Source: Kingdonia uniflora (taxonomy: Eukaryota; Streptophyta; Magnoliopsida; Ranunculales; Circaeasteraceae). Taken from it: a stretch of 64,000 bases of DNA. Location of the stretch: assembly GCA_014058105.1 (NCBI GenBank), contig JACGCM010001897.1:310001-374000 (forward strand). Direction: 5' to 3'. Positions 22,237 through 34,079 of this stretch are shown in pieces (position 1 is the first letter of the stretch; the number at the start of each line of letters is the position of its first letter). Made by a program: the position numbers and the translations under genes. A model generated the notes under the pieces. The model did not search any database, was not told the origin of the DNA, and worked only from the letters and a program-made list of their open reading frames with translations.

Positions 22237-22900
22237 TTCTTGGCTGAACCTAGGTATCATGTCTACCCTCGCCCCGACTGATACTTGTGGGTGACCTTGA
22301 ATTTCTCAAGTCTCCAATTTTGAGCAAACTCGAGGGGCAAGGAAGGTCGAAAGACCGGACCCTTGGGGATGCATTAGGGGTGATCAGATATTGCTTCGCT
22401 GTGGCTTAGGCCTTCGAAGTCCAGTCCTATTCTTGGTTGAACCTAGGCATAATTGTCCACCCTCGCCCCGACTGATACATAGGGATGACCTTGAATTGCT
22501 CAATTCTCCAATTTCGAGCAAACTCGAGGGGCAATGAAGGTTGAAAGACCGGACTCTCGAGGATGCATTGGGGGCGATCAAATATACTTCGTCCAGGCTC
22601 AAAAACCATCGAAGTCTAGTCCTTTTCTAGGTTTACCCTAGGTATCATGTCTACCCTCGCCCCGACTGATACATGGGGACAACCTTGAATTTCTCAAGCT
22701 TCCAGCATTCGAGCAAACTCGAGGTGCAAGGATGGTCGAACGACCGGACCCTCGCGAATGCGTTGGTGGTGATCAGTTAATTTTCAGGTTTCTTCTAGGT
22801 ATTACGTCCCCTCGGCCCGACTGATACTCAGAGGCGACCTGGAAGTTGTTCAAAATTTCAACATCGCTGTGGCTTCGGCCGTCGATGTCCAGCAGAACAT
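22237..22900 (+). repeat. E2 3' UTR tandem repeats (about 190 bp, 3.5 units)
   Basis: Units begin near 22,237, 22,431, 22,624 and 22,790. Each starts around an ACCTAGG motif followed by CCTCGCCCCGACTGATAC, GACCTTGAATTTCTCAAG, GAGCAAACTCGAGG, then GACCGGACYCT and GATGCATT. The same unit occurs in E1 (1-240). Tat/Ogre elements are known for variable tandem repeats in this position. Confidence 0.9.
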
Positions 22901-23559
22901 TCAGAGTTCGATCTATATATCTCCGATACTCTTCAGACTTCGATTACACTACAGTCAAACAAACATATCAACTTCCTATTTCGAACAGATCAAATGTCTA
23001 CTTCAAAAAATACAAAAACACTAGCTAATGCCATCAAATTTAGAGAACACTCAACATATTATCCGTCAGAAGAAATAGTTGCAGTATAATTCAATAATCA
23101 ATCAGCAAGAGTCCGAAACAAAGTAAATCAACAGCATGTACATTCAAATTACAACAATTCAAGGTCAGACTACAATAGCATAATTCTTCAGCAAATCAGA
23201 TTTCAAGTCAGAAGCTCAGAATTAATATGTTTTGGAAGCAAGCATCAATATGTTCAGCATCAGTCGCAGAAGTTTAACGGATAACAAAAGCAAAAAAAAA
23301 AAAAACCCCCCTACTGAGTTCCAATACCAACAGAAAACCACAAACATCGTTCACAATATTACAACTTAACATCACAACCAGCAGAAGAAAACATGCGAAT
23401 CCTACCACAAAATACCTCATGTGGGCGCGGTTGCACCTCCCCTCCTTTAATATGCAATTCATCCCCCTCCAGAAGTCCCAACGAAATAGGATAAGGCTGC
23501 AGGGTATCGATATCATATCCCATATCATAGATAAAATTTTCAACCTTATATTATCCATG
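22901..23559. other. E2 region between 3' repeats and antisense gene
   Basis: A-rich sequence with an A-tract at 23,285-23,305. No coding signal seen. Confidence 0.5.
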
Positions 23560-26500
23560 CATTCCTTATCATCCTACCCCTGGAAACCCACCTTCTGTTC
23601 CACTTTCGCTTTCTCACACGCCTTCAGCTTGGCCGTCCACTCTCGCTCCAACCTTTACCGCTGTTGCTCGAGCCTCTCATCAGAAGAGTCAGTAAGAACA
23701 TTTATATCTTGCTTCAACTTCCTGACTTGAGATACCTATGATGGCTCCTTCGCACGAGACAGACCTAAATTTACATTTGATTATCGCAGCTTTGCCTTCA
23801 CCGACTTCATCGCCTTGTTTCAAGTTTCTACCCAGACTTCCGTCTGCTAAAAATACTCAAAATATCAGTGAACCTCGAAACTCGATCAATTTGCAAGTAA
23901 CTTCAAAATATCAATACACAAAGCTATATATAGTTACCTGAGACATGTGCTTTTTTATCTCCTTCGAATTTTCATCAGGGTTATCCTCCCAGAGCTCGAC
24001 CATCGACGCCTGCTTTGCCACAGCCTGCTCTTGTCGCTCAGCCTCTGTCATTCCTTCATCTTCCTCCATTGTATCATCCTCCCCGAGTACCTTACATCTC
24101 TTACGTTGAATAACCTTCAATTGCTGCACCATAGGGGCTTCGGGCGCTACTCGGCCCTTTCCTTTCCCGGCATGAGAAGACACTTATTTTGCTTTCATGA
24201 CCGAAGCTTCTCCACCTCCTTTAGACACTGGCCCCGCTTGCTTCGCACCCCTCCGTGACCTCGGCACAAAATGGTAGTTCCTCAACAACTCTTCCCCTCC
24301 CAATTCATTTTTCTTTTTTGAAGCACCCACCCCTCTTTTCTCTTTGATCGCTTCGGCGCAGTGGGTACGTCTCGAAGCTGAGAATCCACCTTTCTACTCC
24401 TTTGCCTCTTGATCTTTAGACTACCAGACACCAAATTTACCCAGTCTGCACTAGCCTTGAGAAAAGTATTAATGTAATTTACCGGATTATCCCAAGACGA
24501 ACTTCCCCGACCTGCAAAAGTAAAGCAAAAACACAGTTACCACTTATTTCAGAAACACATCAACAACAAACCCTTTGACAACAAACCCCCACCTTCGAGA
24601 GTTCTAATTTTGGGGCAAACCGATCTAACCTAATCTAATTTTTTTCTTCTGAAATAGCATCCTCGACCTTATCCGACCATATCTCCTTCCCCACTACCTG
24701 AAGGTTCTGCATCACATCCCTTCCCCTATACTATTTCCTCTACATCACTATCTTTTGTTACTATCGTCCTTCGACGTTTCATGACCGGATCATCACCAGC
24801 CAGCAGAATCATCGACAATAAGGCCTCGGTCCCCACATCAAACACCTCTAAATTGCTACCCTCGCCCATTGGGTATCGACTAGACGTATTAACTTCGACC
24901 TCGTCAATCTCTTCATCCATCAGTCCCCACCTCAAAACTTGACGGTTATATATTTTTTGCCTACAGAAGAAGAGGCACACAATTAGGGTGGAAAATTCGA
25001 TAATCCCGTGTCTATCACCCTTATCCCTTCTATCCACTCCAGATATTTCTCTTACCGCAAATATCAGACACAATAACTCTTTCAAAATAAAAAACCCTCA
25101 CCAAATTCCAGACTGGGTCAAAACCAAGTTCTAACAAGCCTCCATACTCCCAAAAATAACCTCTTCACTCCAATTGCAAAATCTACTACCCACCCCCTCA
25201 AATTGAGAACAAAATAGAGTAAACATGACAGAGATCAAGTGACTTACCAGTGGTTAGCAGCCCTCTCCTCGAGCGAGCAATATAAAACCAACAAAAGAAG
25301 CAGCAACCCCACGTTCGAAATAACGTATATTCTCTTCTCCCAACCTTTTGATTCTCACCACAAGATAGCACAGTAATCACTCTTCTCTCACTTATATATC
25401 TTTCAAAAAAAATTAAACCGCCTCGATTTACTAACCACTATCATTACTACGACCCCACTACCCTGGTTTTTCGGCTCCAATGCCATTTGACCAGTTTACC
25501 CCTTGTACTTCCCACGTGTGCACAATACCCTTTCTATCATCTGCTCACAAAACCCGAAGCTTCTCGAACCCTTTTTTTCCCTCACTCGAAGCCAAACAGT
25601 CCAGTCCAAACAGCCAATCATTACCTTTTTTCAGTCATACGAGAAAAATGACATCATTACCTTTTGCACACTGCTCCAGGCGCACGTACCAGTCTGACCG
25701 ACCAGCTGTCTGGGCTATCAGAACAGCTAGTCAAATCAAACTCAATCTTTGGCACATTCCTGAACTCGAGTACTCGACCATTTCACACCTCGAACAATCA
25801 TCAGCATCTAACCTCAGCAAAATTCATTTCAATATATTTGCCTTCGATAACCAGCAAGCCCCTTAACTCAAAAGTTTCGAGCCTTCAACAAAATACAGTC
25901 GTATGTTTGACCAGTCAAAACTTCTGGCCTGCAGATAAATTTTTCTGGTTCGCCACAGTTTACTTTTCCGTTCAACAAAACCATTTTTCTCTTCGAACAA
26001 CACAAACTACATATTTCGACAAATTTTATCATCCATTCTATATCAGACTTTATTATTATTACCCACAGTTCTACAACACGAGTTATTCAAAGAAATCATT
26101 TTTCATTCAAAAAACAGCTAACATTTCAACCCTCTTACAAATCAACAGACAAGAGACAACATAAACAAAAGAAAAGAAAGCTGCAACACAATTATATTTC
26201 AGAGGACCCAAGTTATTAGCAGCCTGCTCCTCTTTGACAACGGCCGCAACATCTGTATCCTCTTGGTCAACAATATCCTTTACCAATCCCGCGAGGAGAG
26301 ACATCCGATGACCAGGGAATAGCCCCATCATCTGCAGTATCCCCCACCAGTATACGAATGGCATCTCAGGAATTGGAGCACCGGATTCCACTCAAAAATA
26401 TTCAGCATTTCTTCATCAATGTCCTCTTCCAGGCCAAACCGCCGTCGCATCCCTAGCAAGGCCTCCCGTATGCGCCTAACTCTCGTAACAACTTGGTCTT

Positions 26501-27621
26501 CTTGAGCAGGAATATCTGCCACCATTTCAATAAGAGCAACAAAGAAAAACATGCAGAACGGTGAAAAGTAATCTCTACAACAGTTCGTTTTATACTTGTA
26601 AACCCACCACAAATTTCCCTCTTCCATAACAAAATTAATGACAGCCTTTCATTTCCAACCTCGAAATGTCAACATGCAACCTCTCTAACTTCATAGACGT
26701 AACTGATTCATTCCCGAGGAGCTCTATTCGAGCACATCACCCACATCGAGCATTCGACCATCATAACCATCATTTATTATAAAGCATCATTTCACCATAC
26801 CTTATGCTATAATTCATTCTGACCATCATAACCAGATAATAATAACCGTCGTTCATCATTACCTTCAAGCTCATCATTGTACCTCGCGCCTATAAGAGTA
26901 TTTGCCTACATTCGTCTATAATATCAATAAGGCATAGCAATATAAGTGCAGATAAAATACTCTGTCCATTCAAAATAGCAAATTTAGCAAACAAATTTCA
27001 TTTCTACTATCAACCCTATACAACTTAAACAACCCCCTCCAAACATAGCAAAACAGAAACCTACAAAAATTTAAAAGATTCCCACCCTCATCCCGAAGCC
27101 CTACTATCGAAAAGACCAACTCCGCTCGCCGCATTCTTCTCCTCGATGATCTCCTCAGCACAAATGAGTCTTTCGGCCAGTGCCATCAGAAAGAGATAGA
27201 GCCGTTCAGCAGTCATAAATTGAAACCTCAACAGTTCCCAAAGATAAGAATATGGGCCACCAATGAAGAACTCCTCAGACCCTACTTTCACAAAGTCTAG
27301 CATATCCCAGGTCAGGTCATGTTCACCCAAAAACTTCATGTGCAGTTCCGCCATTATTCGCCCCACTCGATGGTACCGAGCAAACCCTATCCTCTTCTGG
27401 CAACGTGTGTTCGGTGTTGTATCCATCCCAATGTTAAGAATATGGAGAACAGAGAAGAATATTATTGCAGATGGAAAAAGATACAGTCTACGCCCACAAT
27501 AGCCCATACTTATAGGCTTCAATACATTTGTTAACCTATAACCAACCACATCCCTTGAAAACCCCCTTTTACAAATTTCACAAAAAACAAGACAGTTAAG
27601 CCGCCCAGATTCCAAGACCAA
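23560..27621 (-). pseudogene. Antisense multi-exon gene-like region inside E2 (extra ORF region)
   Basis: Minus-strand coding blocks lie between integrase and 3' LTR. Block 1, 27,088-27,621, holds RIGFARYHRVGRIMAELHMK and YSYLWELLRFQFMTAERLYL. Block 2, about 26,195-26,520, holds RIREALLGMRRRFGLEEDID and MPFVYWWGILQMMGLFPGHR. Block 3, 24,726-24,930, is acidic and ends MKRRRTIVTKDSDVEEIV. Block 4, 23,938-24,511, has acceptor TTTTGCAG and donor GTAACT; it contains KRSKRK and an acidic MEEDEGMTEAERQEQ stretch. Block 5, about 23,570-23,843, has acceptor TTTTAGCAG and a probable coiled coil (VRKLKQDINVLTDSSDERLE). Blocks 4 and 5 join in phase. Stops and frameshifts occur. Product unknown; extra ORFs in this place are known in Tat elements. 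Confidence 0.6.
23938..24511 (-). pseudogene. Best-supported exon of the antisense gene (basic/acidic protein)
   Basis: Bounded on the minus strand by a polypyrimidine acceptor ending TTTTGCAG and a donor GTAACTATAT. Reads from VNYINTFLKASADWVNLVSG through LKIKRQRSRK, a KRSKRK nuclear-localisation-like cluster, GKGKGRVAPEAPM, to SKEIKKHMSQ. One frameshift near 24,350 and one in-frame stop near 24,185. Suggests a nuclear, charged protein of unknown role. Confidence 0.55.
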
Positions 27622-27670
27622 ACAGTTTTCTCAGCGAACACCTCTCCACCTGGCTTCGAGACCTTCGCTG

Positions 27671-27682
27671 AGAGGGGGCGAA
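27671..27682 (+). other. E2 polypurine tract
   Basis: AGAGGGGGCGAA abuts the 3' LTR, the position of the plus-strand primer. Confidence 0.75.
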
Positions 27683-28572
27683 TGTAGTAGCCTACTCGTA
27701 GCCTTTGAATAGACAGCCAAAGCCCACTTCATAGCCTACTTGAATATATCAACGACCTCTCAACCCCTTAAAAAGGTACCTCTGAGGTCCTCCAGAGACG
27801 AACCTTCGACAATGGACAAAACTTCGAGAATGGATCAGTACATTGCAGCAGACATCCTTCGACCGTATCGACATGCGGTCGAAGAATGATAAGACAGACA
27901 GCCAGCTTAACGGACAGAACTTCACGAATGGATATAAACATTGCAGCAGACATCCTATGACCATATCTACATACGATTGAAGTATGATAAGATAGACAGC
28001 CAGCTCACCGGATAGAGCTCTAAGAATGGATTAGCATCCTTGCAGCAGATATCCTTCGACCTCACTCTCACGCAGTCGAAGCAAGATAAGACAGCGCATT
28101 GATTAGCCCGTGTATCTTCAGTGACAAGCCCAACTACCACACCGTTAAGAGCCATCACCAATAAATGCAGCAGTAACAGTACTGACAAGACCGGTGTCTG
28201 TCACTCGCCGGTATTTCTTGACAAGATAATCATGTAAACCGGACCCACGCCCGGTGACTCAGCTCCCTACGGTTCTATAAATAGAGGAGAGGGGAAACTA
28301 AACGGGGGATAAAAAAATCTCCTCCGGCCTTTGCGTCTTTTCCTTTGACCTCCCATAAAACTTGTACTCGAACCCTCTAATTTACTCTTTAGTAATATAA
28401 TCTATCTTAAAAATCCTCATCAGAGGTCGAAGAGAGGCACATTCGTGCCTTAATGCAAGTATTTGCTTTTAGCTTTATCTTATCATTGGAGAATTGCTTA
28501 TTCCCTTTAGTTGAGGATTGAATTTACTTTGATAGAACCGACTCCCCATCCGAACGGAGTTAGGTCCCTACA
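27683..28572 (+). mobile_element. E2 3' LTR
   Basis: Starts TGTAGTAGCCTACTCG, ends GTCCCTACA; 890 bp. TATAAATA at 28,276-28,283. Related to the 5' LTR throughout and carries the same U3 repeats (units near 27,820, 27,918 and 28,015). Followed by AAATC, the target duplication. Confidence 0.92.
27820..28090 (+). repeat. 98-bp tandem repeats in U3 of E2 3' LTR
   Basis: Three units spaced about 98 bp, homologous to those at 15,701-15,985. Confidence 0.8.
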
Positions 28573-28844
28573 AAATCTACACCCTAGACATCAAAAGTCT
28601 AGCTTTAGACTTACATGTAATTAATGTCCTCTATCCATTCCAGAGATGGGCGATTGACCTCATTGGTCCATTTGACTCTATATTAGGAAACAAAATGCTT
28701 GTCCTTGTAACTACTGACTACTTCACAAAATGGGTTAAAGCAGTACCACTTTGTCATACTGACAAAATTGAAGTAATCAAGTTCCTCTTGGAACACTTGA
28801 TAACTCTATTTGGTTATCCACAAATGAAAATAATAGATAATGGG
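28573..28844 (+). pseudogene. Host element H, piece 3: integrase core, truncated
   Basis: Starts with the right copy of AAATC and continues the H integrase: RWAIDLIGPFDSI with the first Asp, VLVTTDYFTKWVKAVPLC, LITLFGYPQMKIIDNG with the second Asp. Matching sequence stops abruptly at about 28,844, before the catalytic Glu, where an unrelated stretch begins. Confidence 0.85.
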
Positions 28845-30479
28845 AAATGGAGCTGCCTCACCACGCCGCACGGCGGAAGAGAGATGCAAAATTGGACTTT
28901 AGACCAAGGCTAGTACCGTGATTCAGGTAGTCAACACAAGAACCGTGCTGATACCGAGAGATACAACTCCAAGACCAAATTGAAGAGATTCAAGTGTTGG
29001 TGGATTATTGCACAAAAGCATGGGGCCCTCTAACACAAACGAGTCAAGCACCACTCACACGCCAACATGCATGGTGCCAGTCGACTCACCCCCTAATGTC
29101 CACCACGATTGGGGATACTAAAAGGAAGATGATGCCCAACAATGATGTTGTACGTAAAAATTTTCCAAGGAACATCGGGGGGCGCACGCGCAATAAAAAT
29201 TAGGTAATGCACAAGAGACATCGGGGGGTGCGCGGATGAAAATACATAAGTAAAACGCATCTAAAGAAAAATAATTGTACTAAAAAAATTTTCTCCACAA
29301 TAGGGAGGTAATTGACGAGGTGCCTCATGCCCAAATATGATGAGCTCATTAGAAATTAGCTTGCCAGGCAAAAGAGGCATCGAAGGGACTTCGAGGCATC
29401 CTCAGAAATCGGGATGTTTTTGTTTTTTAAAACCAATTCTTTTTTAAATGATTTTTAAATTTTTTTTTTTTTTAAAAGATCCTCAGAAATCAGGATAGTT
29501 TTTTTGTTCTCATTTCCCAGAAAATGCTGTAGTTGATAAGATCTGAGTAAGAGAACGGTGGCATCGCTGGATAGTAAGCCGCAGGACCAAGCGACAGTGC
29601 TAGACAATCCTCTATAGATGATGTAGCAAGTGCAACTTACTCATTGCCGAACGACCTACCTACACCTACTAGCCATGGGCCCAGCTCTTCAAAAACCAAC
29701 TACAACATTTCAAGATCGGGACATCCGTTCGGGACATTAGTTCGGGACATCTATTCAGGACATCGATTTAGGTTATTGGTTCGGGACATCGGGCTGCTGC
29801 TGCCATGAATTTTATCAATTTAAGTTGATTCGTCATCTACATGATGGCCGCAAAAGATCCTCCGAGTGGATGATCAAGCACGGTTGTCAAGCAGATGGCC
29901 AAACCCATCGAACTGAAATTATCCATGTCACCAGGTACACAAATAGAAAATCCAAGTATAACTCAAGGAGCTAGGAAATACGTCCCCAAGACAACCATTC
30001 GAGCCTTCATTTTCCCTCATTTAAAGGTTTATCAAGGGGTTGATCATGCCTGGCACACACAAAGTTTACTCTAATAATCCCATCCATGCACGGGAGGGCC
30101 TTTCCCTTTCATATAACTACTAAGTAAATAGCTAGTCTCCCAAAGGAAATATCAAATGTTGAGACGAAGCGTACTGGGCATTATAGCAATCTTTACTCAA
30201 TATCTACAGACCTTCGTATGGTTTTTCTTGAAGGATATGATGTTAAACTAATTTAGAACAAAAAAAAAATTGCCGACAAAAATAATTTATATAAATTATT
30301 TAAAGATTTTATTAAGAAAATTAATTACAAATTACTAATAATTAAAAATTAGTTTTTTTTTTCTTTATTGTTCTTGTGAGGCCTAAGAGATCCCCCGTAC
30401 AAAATCCCCGAGGGAAGGGGTTCCCCACGTAAAACCTCCTAAAATCCCCTTTTAGTCGCATTGAGGGACTGCATAAAAA
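28845..30479. other. Unassigned retroelement-like spacer between H and the satellite
   Basis: A 69-codon plus-strand frame (28,994-29,203) and neighbouring fragments (DTERYNS, QIEEIQ-like) resemble the N-terminal gag region of some plant retroelements, but I could not place them. Two near-identical ACATCGGGGGG(C/T)GCGC segments lie near 29,172 and 29,218. There are long T and A runs (29,440-29,475, 30,247-30,262, 30,350-30,362) and a G+C-richer segment at 30,380-30,450. No gene supported. Confidence 0.4.
29716..29793 (+). repeat. 13-bp minisatellite, six units
   Basis: Six consecutive 13-bp units of the form TCGGGACATCNNT; the fifth is the most diverged. Confidence 0.85.
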
Positions 30480-33400
30480 AAAACTAACCGTGAGAAAAAG
30501 GCAGTACTAACCGTGACTCAGTTCCAAAAATGGCAGCACTAACCGTGACTTAGCTCCAAAAAAGACAACACTAACCGTGATGGAAGGAAACACTAGTAGT
30601 AAGACACATTTTTCATGTGGATGGCTCAGTCTTGGCGATGGAAAGAACTACCCATCAGAGAATGGAAGCACTAACCATGACATAAAAGGGCAATTGGGAT
30701 TCACTAACCATCGGAAAGGGATACTTGACCCATTTTTCAGTTAATCCAATAAAAGGGAAATATTAACCGCGAGAAAAAGGTAGCACTAACAGTGACTTAG
30801 CCCCAAAAAAGGTAGCACTAATCATGATGGAAAGAAACACTACTAGCGAAACCCAATTTTCATGGAGATCCCCCAGTCTGGGTGCTGGGAAGTACTGCCC
30901 ATCAGAGAATTACAGTATTAGCCTTGACCTAAACGGGGAAAAGGGCATCACTAACCATCAGAGAGGGAGACTCGATCCATTTTTTACTTAATCCAATAAA
31001 AGGGAAACACTAACTGTGGGAAAAAGGCAGTACTAACCGTGACTTTGTCACTAAAAAGGCATAACTAACAATTATGGAAGGAAACACTACCAGTGAGACC
31101 CATTTTTCTTAGGGATCGCGCAGTCCAGACGATGGGAAGCACTACCCATCAGAGAATTGAAGCACTAACCATGACCAAAAAGGGAAAAAGGGCATGACTA
31201 ACCATCTGAAAGGGATACTCGACCCATATTCAACTTATTCCACAAAAAAGAGAAATACTAAGTAAAAGGCAGCACTAACCATCACTTAGTCCCAATAAAG
31301 GCAGCACTAACCGTTATGGAAAGAAGCACTACCAGTAAGACCCATTTTTCATGGGGATCACCAAGTCTGGGATATGGGAAGCACTACCTATCAGGGAATA
31401 GAAGCACTAACGATGACCAAGACGAGTAAAAGAGCATCACAAACCATCAGAGAGGGATTCTCGACCCATTTTTCAATTAGTCAAAAATAAGGGAAATACT
31501 AACGGTTATAAAAAGGCAACACTAACCGTGATGGAAGGAAACACTACCAGTGAGACCCATTTTTTTGGGGGATCGCCTAGTCTAGGCGATGGGAAACACT
31601 ACCCATCAGAGAATAAAAGCATTATCCATGACCTAAAAGGAAAAAAGGGCATCATTAACCATCAGAGAGGTATACTAGACCCATTTTTTTACGTAATCCA
31701 AAAAAAGAGAAACACTAAGCCCTAAAAAAAAAGGAAGCACTAACCGTGACTTAGTCCCAAAAATGGCAGCACTAACCGTGATGGAAGGAAGCAGTACTAT
31801 TGAGACGCATTTTTCATGGGGATCGCCCAGTCCGGGTGATGGGAAGCACTAACCATTTGAGAATTGAAGTACTAACCTTGACCTATAAGGAGAAAAGGGT
31901 ATCACTAACCATTAGAGAGGGAAGCTCGACCCATTTTTCACTTAATCCAAAAATAGGGAAACACTAACCTTGAGAAAAAGGCGGCACTAATCTTGACTTA
32001 ACCCCCCAAAAAAGGCAGCACTAACCGTTATGAAGAGAAATACTACCAGTATGACCCATTTTTCATGGGGATTACGCAGTCCAGGCGATGCGGAACACTA
32101 CCTATCAGAGAATGGATGCACTAACCATGAACTAGATGGCAAAAGGGCATCACTAAAAATTAAAGAGGGATACTCAGCCTATTTTTTACTTAGTCAAAAA
32201 AATGGGAAACACTAATTGTGATAAATAGACAGTACTAGCCGTGACTTAGTCCTAAAAATGGAAGCACTAGCCATGATGGAGGGAAACAATACCTGTAAGC
32301 CCATTTTTCATGGCAATCGCAAAGTCTAGGTGATGGGAAGCACTTCCCATCAGAGAATGGAAGTACTATCCATGACCTAGAAGGAAAAAAGGGCATTACA
32401 AACCATCAAAGAGATACACTCTACCTATTATTTACATAATCCAATAATAGGGAAACACTAACCGTAAGAAAAAAGAAGCACTAACCGTGACTTAGTCCCA
32501 AAAATTGCAGCACTAAACCTGTTGGAAGAAAAAACTACCAGTGAGACCCATTTTTCATGGGGATAGCACAGTCCGGGCGATGGGAAGTACTGACCATGGC
32601 CTAGAAGGGCAAAAAGGGCATCATAAATTATCAGAGAGGGATAATCGACCTATTTTTCAATTATTTCAAAAAAAGGGAAACACTAACCTTGATGAAAAGG
32701 GAGCACTAACCGTGACTTAATCCCATAAAAGGCAGCACTAACCGCGATAGAAAGAAACAACACAAGTGAGACCCAATTTTCATGGGGATCACCATGTCTG
32801 GGCGATGGGAAGCTCTACACATTAGGGGATTGAAGTTCAAGCCAAGACCTAAATGGGTAAAAGGGCATCAATAATCATTGTGGGGGATACTTGACCCATT
32901 TTTTACTTATTCCAAAAAAAGGTAAACTCTAACCGTGATAAAAAGGAAGCACTAGCCGTGACTTAGTCCCTAAAAAGGCAGCACTAACCGTGATGAAAGG
33001 AAACACTACCAATGTGACCCATTTTTCATGGGGATCACCCAGTCCGAGCGATGGGAAGCACTACCCATTAGAGAATGAAAGTACTAGCCATGACATAGAC
33101 GGGCAAAAGGGCATAACTAACCATAAGAGAGGGACAATCCGCCTATTTTTTAGTTAGCCCATAAAAGGAGAAAAACTAACTGTGATAAAATGGCAGCACT
33201 GACGGTGACTAAGTCCTAGTGATACCCATTTTTCATGGGGATTGCCCATTCTGGACAATGGGAAGCACTACCCATCAGAGAATGGAAGCACTAACCATGA
33301 CCTAGATAGGTAAAAGGGCATCACTAACGATCAAAGAGGGATACTTGACACATTTTTCACTTAGTCCAAAAAAAGGGAAATACTAACCGTGATATAAAGG

Positions 33401-33542
33401 TAATACTAACTGTGACTTTGTCCCATCAATGGCAGCACTAACCGTGATGGAAATAAACACTACCAGTGAGACCCATTTTTGATTGGGATCGCCCAGTCTA
33501 GGTGATGCGATGCTCTACCCATTAGTGAATGGAAGCACTGGC
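30480..33542 (+). repeat. Satellite array, segment A (about 245-bp monomer, 12-13 copies)
   Basis: Start of the tandem array. The monomer is recognised by the fixed order GAGACCCATTTTTCATGGGG, a GATCGCCCAG..GGGCGATGGG palindrome, CACTACCCATCAGAGAA, CACTAACCATGACCTAGA, CACTAACCATCAGAGAGGGA, ACTTAGTCCAAAAAA and CACTAACCGTGA. Spacing of the ATTTTTCATGG motif is about 240-245 bp. The first unit has one extra CACTAACCGTGACTTAG module. Ends where E3 is inserted. Confidence 0.93.
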
Positions 33543-33965
33543 TGTGAACCCTCAACGGATTAAGCCCATATTTAGTACATACTAAATTTAGGTTTTAATA
33601 AAGCCTTGTATATAGTTTCATTTATTTCTACAATGTTTAGGATAACCAATAGGGGGAGTACGCTTTGTCTCCAACCTTGATGTTCCCTTTTGGTTCTTAG
33701 TAAATTCCTTAGTAGCTATATACGCAGAGGACTTGACTCCGAAACATCCGAGATGGAATAAAAGTTTTGTAATTATTATTGGTAAATGAATGAAATGATG
33801 TTTTCAATGACCCTTTGTATAGTGCTTGTGTTGCCTTGATATTATGTGAAATTTGGTGATATTGTTGTGAAAAGACGATTGAAAGAGACGAATAATTAGG
33901 CTTACTTGAGGCACATTCTTTGAGTGTTGCACGTACTAAACTTGTGTCCCAGTTGGCCCGTATCA
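33543..33965 (+). mobile_element. E3 5' LTR
   Basis: 423 bp, starts TGTGAACC, ends GGCCCGTATCA. Its last ~180 bp match the truncated 3' LTR (CTTTG.A.AGTG.TTGT.TTGCCTTGA, then CTTGTGTCC.AGTTGG.CCGTATCA). Confidence 0.82.
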
Positions 33966-33967
33966 GT

Positions 33968-33979
33968 TGGTGCCCGAGC
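33968..33979 (+). other. E3 primer-binding site
   Basis: TGGTGCCCGAGC, two bases after the LTR. It matches 9 of 12 bases of the initiator-Met-tRNA site TGGTATCAGAGC common in plant retroelements; it may be a decayed form or another tRNA. Confidence 0.55.
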
Positions 33980-34079
33980 TATGTTTTAGTAGGAAAACGA
34001 TCTTGTTGTTATGGTAGAGGTCCCAATATCCTTAACCCATCCCCTGCCTCTACCCCTTCCCCTGCCCCCAAATGGTAGG

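Larger units (their letters stand above)
15564..28572 (+). mobile_element. E2: full-length Tat-type Ty3/gypsy LTR retrotransposon
   Basis: About 13.0 kb bounded by two related LTRs (15,564-16,475 and 27,683-28,572) and a perfect AAATC duplication. Internal order: primer-binding site, gag, zinc-knuckle-like motif, protease, RT, RNase H, aRNH, integrase, 3' tandem repeats, an antisense gene-like region, polypurine tract. By hand count about 20 of the last 150 LTR bases differ between the two copies, so the insertion is old. Many stops and a mutated RT catalytic residue show it is inactive. It is inserted in the integrase of element H. Confidence 0.95.

Noticed and set aside
22237..22900. Hypothesis that the 245-bp satellite derives from the 190-bp 3' UTR repeat of the Tat elements.
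   Set aside because: No shared words longer than chance were seen by eye; the unit lengths, composition and motifs differ.
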